From contig VBAT01000044.1 in the NCBI GenBank assembly GCA_005884665.1, positions 96,548-154,203 on the forward strand: a DNA stretch of 57,656 nucleotides. Reading direction: 5' to 3'. Position numbers and translations under genes: made by a program. Of this stretch, positions 27,546 to 36,600 are shown piece after piece. Position 1 is the first letter of the stretch. Each line of letters opens with the position of its first letter. The notes beneath the pieces were generated by a model. The model was not told the origin of the DNA. It ran no database searches and saw only the letters and a list, made by a program, of their open reading frames with translations. The stretch is from Bacteroidota bacterium (GTDB lineage: Bacteria > Bacteroidota > Bacteroidia > Chitinophagales > Chitinophagaceae).

Positions 27546-29756
27546 ATGAAAAAAATTATCAACATAAACCTCAGCGGCCGGGTGATACCTATCGAGGATT
27601 CGGCATACGAAAAGCTGCAGAGTTATATTGAGAGCCTCCGCCGCTATTTTGCGAAAGAAGAAGGGCGTGACGAAATAATTAATGATATCGAAAGCCGCAT
27701 TGCGGAACTAATGAGTGACAAAGTCCGCAAAGGTGCCAATGCTATTACGGATGCGGATATTGATGAAATCATCAGTTCGATGGGACGTCCCGAAGACTTT
27801 GATGCCGAAACTGTAGAAACGGCAACCGATGCATCCAAACAGGGTACACGCCAGGAGTACAGCTATACAGAAACAAGACGTAAGAAGAGACTTTACCGTG
27901 ACACCAACGATAAGTTCATAGCCGGTGTATGTAGCGGTATCGCGAACTACCTGGATACTGACCCGGCCATCGTGCGCATATTATTCGCTATTATAACCTT
28001 TGGCGGATTTGGTCTCGGGTTTCTTATATATATATTATTGTGGATGTTCCTTCCGAAATCAGATCTTGAACATACTTATTCCGGAAAAAGGTTATACCGT
28101 AATCCGGATGACAGGGTTATTGGCGGCGTAGCCGGTGGCCTGGCAGCATATTTCAATACCAGGGTCTCTACGATCCGGTTGATTTTCGCCGCTCCTCTCC
28201 TGTTGAGCATTTTCTTTAGCGTTATTAATGGCCTGACCTGGCGAACCGAAATGGGTCATTTCTTCCCAAACATTGTATTTGGGTCATTGACCGGAACCTT
28301 TTTCCTGGCATACATCATATTATGGATAGTATTGCCTGAGGCAAGAACCACGTATGAAAAAATGGAAATGCGCGGGGAAAAAGTAGATGTGCATAGCATT
28401 CGCCAGAACGTACAGGAAGGCATGGGTAATGTAAAGGATCGCATGAAACAATGGAGCGAAGAAGTAAAAGAATCCGCTCAGAACATCGGCAACAAAGCCA
28501 AAGAGTTTGCAAATACAAGAGGAAAGGATTTTGCAAAAGAAGTTCGGGAAACATCCAGAACAGGAGGGAGAGGGATAGGTCATGCCATAGCTGTATTATT
28601 CAAAGTGTTCTTTTTATTCATAGCCGGAACAATTGCTTTCGGATTATTCTGCGCAGTAATGGCGCTGATCTTCGGCGGTGTTGCCTGGTGGCCGATCAAC
28701 GATTTCCTCTGGACGAGTAAATGGCAACAGGCTTATGCCTGGGGCACAATTATATTTTTTCTCTTCGTTCCCCTGCTTGGTTTTTTAATATGGCTCATTC
28801 GCAGGATCATTGGCATTCGCTCGCGCCGTAGTTACCTGGGATGGGTATTCGGATTTCTCTGGACCCTTGGCTGGATATCCGCGATACTTCTTGCAGTCAG
28901 TATGTCAAAGGACTGGAGTGTGTACAATAACCAGACCGCAGTAGAAACAATCCCGATTTCACAACCGTCCAACGGAAAGATGATACTGGTAGTTTCAGAA
29001 CCAGAACTGGAATTCAACGGCAATTTCGACTGGATGGATAATGAGATGAACGGTTGGGATATTAACGGGGATACCGGGAGATTATCTACCGTGAACTTTA
29101 GGTTTATGAAAAGCGAAGATTCGGCTTATCATGTCCAGATAAGGAAAAGCAGCAGAGGCAGGTCGTTCGACGATGCGGGAATGCGGGCAAGTAAGATCGT
29201 GTATCATGTTTCATCAAAAGACAGTGTGCTGGATCTCGGAAACGGTTATACTATAGACAAGGAAAGCAAATATCGCGGCCAGCAGGTGACAGTTGAAGTA
29301 AAGGTACCTGTGGGCAAAAAAATACAATTCGACCGCACTGTTCTTGAAAAGCTGAACCCTGTTGACTTTGGTTTTAGAAGACGATCACATCACAGGGTAG
29401 TAGTTAACGGCGAAGTGGTAAGTGATTACTACGATCATGACGGTTACTTTGGCTTTCGCACCGGTGTTGACTACAAAATGGAAGCCAACGGCAAACTGAC
29501 GGACTCCTCGGGCAAAGAGATTTACGATAATACTGATACCTACCGGTTTGATAACCGGGATCCAGAAACTGATACAACAGTAAATGAAACACTCGAGCAA
29601 AGGGAAAAACGCTGGAAAGAGGAAGGCGAAAAAATAAAAGAGGAAAAGAAGAAACGAAAATCTACATCATACAGGCAGGACATCATAAACGCCAAAAGCG
29701 AAGTAATCGCAAAGGGCAATACTCCTCCTTTTTCACTGACTGCATCTTTTTTCTAA
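27546..29756 (+). CDS. Membrane protein with two PspC domains and a C-terminal adhesin-like domain
   Basis: The 736-residue protein begins with a cytosolic segment (about 1-100, MKKIININLSGRVIPIEDSAY) found in Bacteroidota PspC proteins. Two PspC domains follow: KRLYRDTNDKFIAGVCSGIANYL (about 113-175) and KRLYRNPDDRVIGGVAGGLAAYF (about 182-265). A lysine-rich amphipathic stretch (about 285-340) leads to three or four membrane helices, then a beta-rich domain (about 475-690) and a charged tail. PspC proteins act in phage-shock-type membrane stress. A terminator follows at 29805. Confidence 0.92.
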   Translation: MKKIININLSGRVIPIEDSAYEKLQSYIESLRRYFAKEEGRDEIINDIESRIAELMSDKVRKGANAITDADIDEIISSMGRPEDFDAETVETATDASKQGTRQEYSYTETRRKKRLYRDTNDKFIAGVCSGIANYLDTDPAIVRILFAIITFGGFGLGFLIYILLWMFLPKSDLEHTYSGKRLYRNPDDRVIGGVAGGLAAYFNTRVSTIRLIFAAPLLLSIFFSVINGLTWRTEMGHFFPNIVFGSLTGTFFLAYIILWIVLPEARTTYEKMEMRGEKVDVHSIRQNVQEGMGNVKDRMKQWSEEVKESAQNIGNKAKEFANTRGKDFAKEVRETSRTGGRGIGHAIAVLFKVFFLFIAGTIAFGLFCAVMALIFGGVAWWPINDFLWTSKWQQAYAWGTIIFFLFVPLLGFLIWLIRRIIGIRSRRSYLGWVFGFLWTLGWISAILLAVSMSKDWSVYNNQTAVETIPISQPSNGKMILVVSEPELEFNGNFDWMDNEMNGWDINGDTGRLSTVNFRFMKSEDSAYHVQIRKSSRGRSFDDAGMRASKIVYHVSSKDSVLDLGNGYTIDKESKYRGQQVTVEVKVPVGKKIQFDRTVLEKLNPVDFGFRRRSHHRVVVNGEVVSDYYDHDGYFGFRTGVDYKMEANGKLTDSSGKEIYDNTDTYRFDNRDPETDTTVNETLEQREKRWKEEGEKIKEEKKKRKSTSYRQDIINAKSEVIAKGNTPPFSLTASFF

Positions 29757-29804
29757 ATCGGTTGAAGTTGGACCCTGGTTCAGAATTTTTTGGAACCCGG
29801 GTAC

Positions 29805-29834
29805 GAAGGCTCCTTTTGGGGCCTTCTGTTTTTA
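29805..29834 (+). terminator. Intrinsic terminator after the PspC gene
   Basis: GAAGGCTCC (29805-29813) pairs with GGGGCCTTC (29818-29826) over nine base pairs including one G-T pair, with a TTTT loop and then TGTTTTTAT. The T-run overlaps the next promoter. Confidence 0.8.
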
Positions 29835-29840
29835 TCTTTG
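29833..29840 (+). promoter_or_regulatory. -7 promoter element (TATCTTTG) of a probably leaderless methyltransferase mRNA
   Basis: TATCTTTG ends five bases before the ATG at 29845, so the transcript should start at or beside the start codon. Its first bases belong to the T-run of the preceding terminator. Confidence 0.65.
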
Positions 29841-29844
29841 TTTA

Positions 29845-30582
29845 ATGAAAGATAATTTTTCTGCGCAAGCAGATCTTTATGCGAAGTATCGCCCACGCTA
29901 TCCCCAGGAACTGTTTGATTTTGTGTTACGACAGGTTTCAAACAAGAAATGGGCCTGGGATTGTGCCACCGGTAACGGCCAAAGCGCAAAAGTGCTGGCT
30001 GGTAATTTTGAAAAAGTATATGCAACTGATATCAGCAGCAAGCAGATTGATCATGCCGAACCGGCTTCCAATATTTATTATTCTGTTCAGCCAGCCGACA
30101 AAACAGATTTTGATAATGACAGTTTTGACCTTGTTACCGTATCACAAGCATTGCACTGGTTTGCCAATGATGAGTTTTATGCCGAAGTAAAACGGGTTTC
30201 CAAACCGCTTTCTGTTTTTGCCGCCTGGTCTTATTCATTGCTGAATGTTTCTCCCGATATTGATAAACTCATAGTCGACTATTACAGGAATGTTATAGGC
30301 CCGTATTGGGATGCCGAGCGGAAATATGTCGACGACGAATACAAGACAATCTTTTTTCCTTTCAGGGAGATTCCTTCACCGCGATTTGAGATGAACTATT
30401 ACTGGACAATTGAAGAGCTGGCAGGATATTTTAAAACATGGTCAGCCTTTCAAAAATTCATTGCCGCCAGCAACCCTGATCCCATTCCTGGTATTATGGA
30501 ACAGATCAGGCCTCATTGGAATGATGAAATGATGAAAATTAGCTTCCCCCTACATATGCGGATTGGTTATGTTGACAAGTAA
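29845..30582 (+). CDS. Class I SAM-dependent methyltransferase
   Basis: A 245-residue soluble enzyme. Motif I is DCATGNGQSAKVL (about residues 39-51), the acidic residue after strand 2 is in YATDISSKQI, and motif IV is FDLVTVSQALHWF. The layout resembles the trans-aconitate/YcgJ-type small-molecule methyltransferases. The substrate cannot be told. No pathway gene is adjacent. Confidence 0.9.
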   Translation: MKDNFSAQADLYAKYRPRYPQELFDFVLRQVSNKKWAWDCATGNGQSAKVLAGNFEKVYATDISSKQIDHAEPASNIYYSVQPADKTDFDNDSFDLVTVSQALHWFANDEFYAEVKRVSKPLSVFAAWSYSLLNVSPDIDKLIVDYYRNVIGPYWDAERKYVDDEYKTIFFPFREIPSPRFEMNYYWTIEELAGYFKTWSAFQKFIAASNPDPIPGIMEQIRPHWNDEMMKISFPLHMRIGYVDK

Positions 30583-30586
30583 AGAT

Positions 30587-30680
30587 CGTTTAACGTTTAA
30601 GGGTTTAAAGGTTAAAAGCCATAGGAGATATCAAAGTATCAAGCAACCGTTAAACCATTAAACCGTTCAACCTTTAAACG
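30587..30680. repeat. Imperfect inverted repeat of GTTTAAA/TTTAAAC words
   Basis: The left arm (30587-30616, CGTTTAACGTTTAAGGGTTT...) is roughly complementary to the right arm (30645-30680, AACCGTTAAACC...CCTTTAAACG). The loop is about 28 bases. It fills the gap between the methyltransferase and the gcvT promoter. Confidence 0.55.
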
Positions 30681-30687
30681 ATTGCAT

Positions 30688-30695
30688 TACATTTG
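30688..30695 (+). promoter_or_regulatory. -7 promoter element of gcvT (TACATTTG)
   Basis: TACATTTG, a full TAnnTTTG match, lies 22 bases before the ATG at 30718 and right after an inverted repeat. It excludes the upstream start at 30682. Confidence 0.6.
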
Positions 30696-30717
30696 CAATC
30701 AGCAAAAAAGTACAAGA

Positions 30718-31786
30718 ATGAAATCAACCCCGTTTACCCAAAAACATATCGCACTGGGCGCGAAGATGGCAGAATTTGCCGGGTATAATATGCCCATTAG
30801 CTATAGCGGTATCAATGATGAACATGCCGCCGTTCGCAAAAACGCAGGTGTGTTTGACGTAAGTCATATGGGTGAATTCATGATCAAAGGCGAACATGCG
30901 CTGGACCTTATTCAACGGGTGACCAGTAACGATGCTTCCAAGCTAAAAGCAGGACAGGCTCAGTACAGTTGCTTACCTAATGATGCAGGAGGTATCGTTG
31001 ATGACCTGCTGGTGTATTGCATTGAAGAAAACAAGGTGTATATGCTTGTCGTCAATGCTTCCAATATCGAAAAGGACTGGAAATGGATCAGCAAGCATAA
31101 TACAAACAAGGCAGAGATGCACAACATTTCCGATAAGACCGGGCTGCTGGCTATCCAGGGACCCAATGCGACAAAGATCCTGCAGCCACTGACAGATATG
31201 GACATTCTTAATTTGAAGTACTACACTTTTGTAAAAGGAAAATTTGGGGGGGTTGACAACGTGCTGGTAAGTGCAACCGGATATACCGGCGCAGGCGGCG
31301 TGGAGATCTATTTTGAAGATAAAGATGACAATGCCGACAAAATCTGGGACGCCATATTTGCCGCCGGCTCACCAAAAGGGATGAAGCCTGTTGGACTGGG
31401 AGCAAGAGATACACTAAGGCTGGAAATGGGCTTTTGTCTCTATGGAAACGATATTGATGATAATACCTCTCCTTTAGAAGCGGGGTTGGGCTGGATTACC
31501 AAGTTTACCAAAGAGTTTACTTCCCGGGATATCCTGGAAGAACAAAAAAAAGAGGGTGTAAGCCGGAAGCTGGTCGGATTTGAAATGATCGAAAAAGGCA
31601 TTCCACGTCATGGCTATGAAATAAAGGACCAGTTGCGTTACTTCGGGAACGCAATCGCCAAGTCTTGGTAAAGCCATCGGTATGGGATATGTACGCACAG
31701 CTTTTGCGGGAATCGGCACGGATATATACATTAAAGTCCGTGATAAATTACTACAGGCGCAGGTCGCGAAAATTCCTTTTAATTAG
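30718..31786 (+). pseudogene. gcvT: Glycine cleavage system aminomethyltransferase GcvT, frameshifted near the 3' end
   Basis: GcvT is the tetrahydrofolate-dependent T protein of glycine cleavage. The first frame gives [24 protein letters not shown] through [11 protein letters not shown] and then ends at 31671. The second frame resumes with [19 protein letters not shown] and ends KVVKFPF-like in VAKIPFN with a stop at 31784-31786. GcvT proteins normally have about eight residues between IKD and VTSG; here only seven bases (31630-31636) remain, suggesting 17 missing bases. The lost stretch and frame change remove the last 50 or so residues from the product. It is either a real mutation or an assembly fault. 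Confidence 0.9.
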
Positions 31787-31839
31787 AAGGGATTCAATAA
31801 TGGTAGAATTTTTGCTATTATCGCAACAAATCCGCTACC

Positions 31840-32340
31840 ATGAACATGACCACAACTATCGAAATGCCGAACATTCATCTCACCACATTTATTGCCGCTC
31901 CCGTTGAACGGGTATTTGATCTCAGCCGTAATATTGACCTGCACAAAGAATCCATGACAAAACATAAGGAAGAAGCAGTGGCAGGAACCAGGTTTGGGTT
32001 GATTGAAAAAGATGAAACCGTAACCTGGAAGGCGAAGCATTTATTTAAAACAAGAATACTTCGTACTAAGATCACGGAGATGGTAAAACCAATGGTCTTT
32101 GTAGATGAGCAGGCCAAAGGTGATTTTAAAATGTTGAAGCATGAGCATCATTTCAAACCCTGTGAGAATGGGACGATCATGATCGACGTTATTCATTTTG
32201 AAACGCCATACGGCGCCATGGGTAGATGGTTCAACGCCTTATATCTCACCAGGTATATAAAAAAATTGATCGAGCAACGTAATCAGACGATCAAAGAGTT
32301 CGCCGAAACAGATAAGTGGAAGAAACTTCTCAATAAATAA
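31840..32340 (+). CDS. SRPBCC-fold protein (START-like ligand-binding family)
   Basis: A 166-residue protein matching the polyketide-cyclase/SRPBCC pattern: HLTTFIAAPVERVFDLSRNIDLHKES at the front, VTWKAKHLFKTR in the middle, and ETPYGAMGRWFNALYLTRYIKKLIEQRNQTIKEFAE as the long last helix. This subset is often labelled cell-division-inhibitor-like, on weak grounds. It follows gcvT by 53 bases. The ligand is unknown. Confidence 0.85.
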   Translation: MNMTTTIEMPNIHLTTFIAAPVERVFDLSRNIDLHKESMTKHKEEAVAGTRFGLIEKDETVTWKAKHLFKTRILRTKITEMVKPMVFVDEQAKGDFKMLKHEHHFKPCENGTIMIDVIHFETPYGAMGRWFNALYLTRYIKKLIEQRNQTIKEFAETDKWKKLLNK

Positions 32341-32353
32341 CAAGCGAAAACGG

Positions 32354-32514
32354 AACGCGGATTGTGATGATGATCATGATTTCTTAATATTATCATAACG
32401 ATCATAAAAATCTGCGTTTCTCTTTGTAGCTGGATCGTGAAATCAAGGAAACATCGAGTGTGACGATGACCAGGAAATCATAAGCTATCATAACAATCAT
32501 AATAATCTGCGTTC
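32354..32514. repeat. REP-like element: two direct and one inverted copy of ATCATAA...AATCTGCGTT
   Basis: The 29-base unit at 32391-32419 recurs at 32486-32514 with three differences, 95 bases apart. An inverted, more divergent copy (GGAACGCGGATTGTGATGATGATC) lies at 32352-32375. It fills the space between the SRPBCC gene and comB. Confidence 0.65.
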
Positions 32515-32546
32515 TTCCTTATTTTCAGCATTAATTCCCATTCCTT

Positions 32547-32554
32547 TACTTTTG
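32547..32554 (+). promoter_or_regulatory. -7 promoter element of the comB-like gene (TACTTTTG)
   Basis: TACTTTTG ends ten bases before the ATG at 32565, so the leader would be only a few bases long. Confidence 0.6.
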
Positions 32555-32564
32555 CGGCTTAAAC

Positions 32565-33293
32565 ATGAGCAATAAGCCGAATTTACACACGTGCCTTTCC
32601 CCTGCCCTTTTACATTTGTACGATGTCAGCAACAGTATTGTTGTAATAATAGATGTGCTCAGGGCTACTTCTACTATTGTTACCGCATTGAATAACGGAG
32701 CCAGGTGTGTGATCCCTGTCGATGACGTATCGCGTTGTAAGGAAATTGGAAAACAAATGCAGGCAGTGACCGCGGGTGAACGGGATGGTAAGATCGCCGA
32801 GGGACTGGAGTATGGCAATTCACCATTTGAATATCCCAAAGAATTTATAGAAGGGAAAACCCTCGTGCTCACTACTACAAATGGTACAAGATTACTCCAT
32901 ATGGCCCTGGACAAAGGTGCCAGGGAAATTGTGATCGGTTCTTTTGCTAATCTTTCCGCGGTTTGTGATCACCTGGTGGAAATGAAAAAAGATGTAATGC
33001 TCGCTTGTGCGGCATGGAAAGACCGCGTAAATATGGAAGACACCCTGTTCGCAGGTGCCGTGATAAACCGGGTCGGGGAAAATTTCACCATCAATTGCGA
33101 CTCTTCGCACCTGGCAGAAAAAATGTATGAGAAAGGAAAGAAGGATCTTTTTGATTTTATGAAAAAAAATGACGCTTCTCACTACCATCGCCTGATGGGA
33201 TTTGGTCTTGAAAAAGATATCCGGTATTGCCTGAGTGCAGATGAAGCAAATGTGTTGCCTTTGTACAAGGATGGTAAGCTTGTTTTGAAATAA
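32565..33293 (+). CDS. comB: ComB-family 2-phosphosulfolactate phosphatase-like protein
   Basis: A 242-residue protein with the ComB pattern: VVIIDVLRATSTIVTAL, SPFEYPKEFIEGKTLVLTTTNGTR and CAAWKDRVNMEDTLFAGAVI. The archaeal enzyme makes sulfolactate for coenzyme M. Most bacteria with this gene do not make coenzyme M, so the substrate here is unclear. It is monocistronic and intact. Confidence 0.9.
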   Translation: MSNKPNLHTCLSPALLHLYDVSNSIVVIIDVLRATSTIVTALNNGARCVIPVDDVSRCKEIGKQMQAVTAGERDGKIAEGLEYGNSPFEYPKEFIEGKTLVLTTTNGTRLLHMALDKGAREIVIGSFANLSAVCDHLVEMKKDVMLACAAWKDRVNMEDTLFAGAVINRVGENFTINCDSSHLAEKMYEKGKKDLFDFMKKNDASHYHRLMGFGLEKDIRYCLSADEANVLPLYKDGKLVLK

Positions 33294-33621
33294 CAAACAT
33301 TCTTTATTTTCTTGGATTTCGCGATTTTAAAATTTCGTATTTCTAAACAACTATGTTGAGTAGAAACCATAGGAGCGAAGTAACATCATTGCGAGTATAG
33401 CCAAAGGAAAAACCTTACAAGGTATATCTTTTTTTTCTCACTGTTATGGGGTAAAAATTATTTTTTATTTATCACCATTTTGCTGGAAATCCAACTCATA
33501 TTCCTTTAGTTTTGCCGATTGCACTTTTCCCTAATCGGCAGTATGCAATTGGCAATAAACAAGCCATTTAGCCTGGAATTTGCCCATTGCCTATCGCTGG
33601 TTGTCAATTGTAAATTTTAAT
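33294..33621. other. Gene-free stretch before the SNF2 helicase gene
   Basis: It holds a fragment of a common intergenic word (AGCGAAGTAACATCATTGCG near 33381), an AT-rich stretch and a TAGTTTTG promoter element at 33507. No hairpin or plausible small gene was found. Confidence 0.5.
33507..33514 (+). promoter_or_regulatory. -7 promoter element of the SNF2 gene (TAGTTTTG)
   Basis: TAGTTTTG is identical to the rho -7 element. A TTG at 33480-33482 is four to five bases farther away than usual. The leader to the ATG at 33622 is about 100 bases. Confidence 0.5.
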
Positions 33622-36600
33622 ATGGCCTTACCCCATCTTTTGAAATACGTTTATACCCATGGAACTGATGAAGTGATCCGCCGCGGAAAAAAAATTCATG
33701 CGATCGGGTTTGTTGAACTGGTGGAATATGATGATTTGTTTGGCTCTGCTGTATTTCGTGTGAAAGACGATAGTTATTCTACTTTTTATAAAGTTTATAT
33801 CCAGAAGTTCAAGGATCCCCGGGGTCTTTCTCTTCGTTGTAGCTGTCCCTATAATCTCGGCGATATTTGCCGCCATGAATCTGCCTCTTTATTTCAATTG
33901 CAGGAAATGATCGACCGCGGTCATTTGCAGACAGAAGATATTAAATATGACCAGCGGCATACAGTGGCGAAGATGAAGACCATTGAACTGAAGACATTGC
34001 GCCTGCTATCCTCTCCTGATGCTTTTATAGAAGCCGAAACCTATTTAAGAGCGCAAAGAGCGAATATCGAGTTGGCGGAAAATGAAACGGTCAGGGCTTC
34101 ATTAATCCTGAACGGGGAAACTTACCAGGTGCTGATCAGGAAAAATGAAGAAAGGAATTTTGATACCAGCTGTGAATACGAAGATCCGGATCATGTATTG
34201 TGTTTGCCAAAAGTGATCGTGTTCCTTCAACTGCTGAACAGTTATGGCGCTAATTATTTTGATAGTATACGCAATTGGGATAAAGAAAAAAATAAACTGC
34301 TCGAAGCCTATGGTTATTCGCTGAGTGATGATCTGAAAGGAAAATTTGAATTTGCATATAAGGAAGGAAAACCTTTTTTACGGGTATTGGACAGCAATAT
34401 AAAAAGAATCGCCGCGCCGTTAACTAATACGTATGTAAAACCGGTGCTGATCCCACAAAGCAAAGCGGAAGAGCAACCGGAGATCGCAGAGGAAGTAGCT
34501 ACAAAACCTTCCCAGAAACTGGGTGTCGTTTTTAATTTCACAAGGAAGAACTATCCGCAGTTCACAATAGATGTCATACAGGGAGAAGTTAACGAAAATG
34601 GAGATGCTTTTGTAGGCAAGACGGAAAAGCTGGACATTAGCCGCTATGTCGAAACGGATAAATTATCCGAGATCAATAAATACATAAGCCGTAATTCACC
34701 GTTTTCGGGTATCTGGGAAAATATCATTCAGCAGGAGGAAGACGACCTGCCGGCTGAAACAAAGGAACTGATGGCGGAATACCTGCTGCCAAAACTGAAA
34801 AAACTTTTTATAGAATCAAATGAAGGTCGCATTGCATTCCTGCTTCCCCCTGGCAAATCATTTAAGACATCTAACCTGGAACCTTTGCAATTGTCCGCCG
34901 AAGAGGCAAAACCGCACTTCATTATCAAAAAAAATTCCCATTATAATATCCAGTGCCGGGTAAAGATAGGCAGTATGGAATATGATCTTAGTGAAAATGA
35001 AAGCCCAGGTCCTTTATTCTTTTTATACAATCATCAATTGCATTTGTGGAAGAGCAATGATGTGATACACCTGGTAGAAAAATTTTTGGAAACCGGCAAG
35101 ATGACGGTTGAAGCAGGTGAATGGAATAAAACACTACACCAGTTTATTCTGCCACTTACCAAGGAATACAAAGTTGATTTTGATCGCTCACTGATCCAGG
35201 AGGTCAAGTCGGGCGAACCGGAAGTAAAATTGTTTTTAATTGAAAAAGGCGACTATTTGGTTTTCCAGCCTGCGTTTTCTTACAAAGGATATGAAACAAG
35301 ATCAAAAGACAGGGATGAAATAGTAGTGCCACAAAACGATAAAGTGCTTATTGTACATCGTAACCGTGAGGCAGAAAAAGCTTTCACTGATAAACTGCAG
35401 AATCTTCATTCCAATTTTATAGTCAATGATGAATCCGGGTCCCTGGCATTAAAGGGAACGGATGTGTTGAAAAATAACTGGTTCTTTTTGTTCGTAGATG
35501 CAATGAAGGACATGAAGACACCGGTATTCGGGTTTGAAGCATTGAAGAATTTCCGGTTTAATACAGCCAAGCCTCAAACAAAAATATTCATCAGCAGCAA
35601 TACCGATTGGTTTGATGCAAAGATTGACATTGTATTTGGCGAACAGAAGGTCAGCGTGGCGGAAGTAAAAAGAGCGCTGGCCAATAAACAGCAATTTGTC
35701 CAGTTAAATGACGGTACGCTGGGAATTCTCCCGGAGGAATGGTTAAAGAAATACTCCCTGTTGTTCCGCGTAGGGGAAGGCAATAGTAATAATCTTAAGT
35801 TATCGCGCTATCATCTTAGCGTGGTGGATGAACTGTATGAGAACAGGGATGAAGAAGAGCTTACGATCCAACTGGAAGAAAAATACCAGAATCTCCGGAA
35901 TTTTAATCAGATCAAAGAGATCGAACCTCCTTACAACCTGAAAATGATCCTTCGCCCTTACCAGGTAGCCGGATACCAGTGGTTGAACTACCTGAGAGAG
36001 ATCAAATGGGGAGGTATACTGGCGGATGATATGGGTTTGGGTAAAACGGTTCAGGCGCTTTCATTTCTTGAATACTATTTATCAACCTATCAAAAGCTAA
36101 AAGCGCTGGTTGTTTGTCCCACTACGCTTATTTATAATTGGGAAAACGAGATAAAGAAATTTACTCCCAAGCTTAGCTATCGAATACATCATGGACCGGC
36201 AAGAACCAGGAGCCGGGAGGAATTGGTAGATCATAATATTACCATTACTACATATGGTACCCTGAGAAGCGATATTAAATTATTGATGAGCGTTGAGTTT
36301 GACTACGTGGTCCTGGATGAATCGCAGGCTATTAAAAACCCGGCCAGCAAGGTGACGAAGGCAGCCTGTTTATTGAATGCAAGGCATCGTCTCTGCATGA
36401 GTGGTACGCCGCTTCAGAACAATACTTTTGACGTGTTTGCGCAAATGAATTTCCTGAACCCGGGAATGCTGGGCACCATGGAATTCTTCCGGCAGGAATT
36501 CGCTATACCAATTGATAAGTTCGGGGAGGCAGACAGGAAAGACCATCTTCGTAAAATATTATATCCTTTTATTCTTCGCCGGACAAAGGAACAGGTAGCC

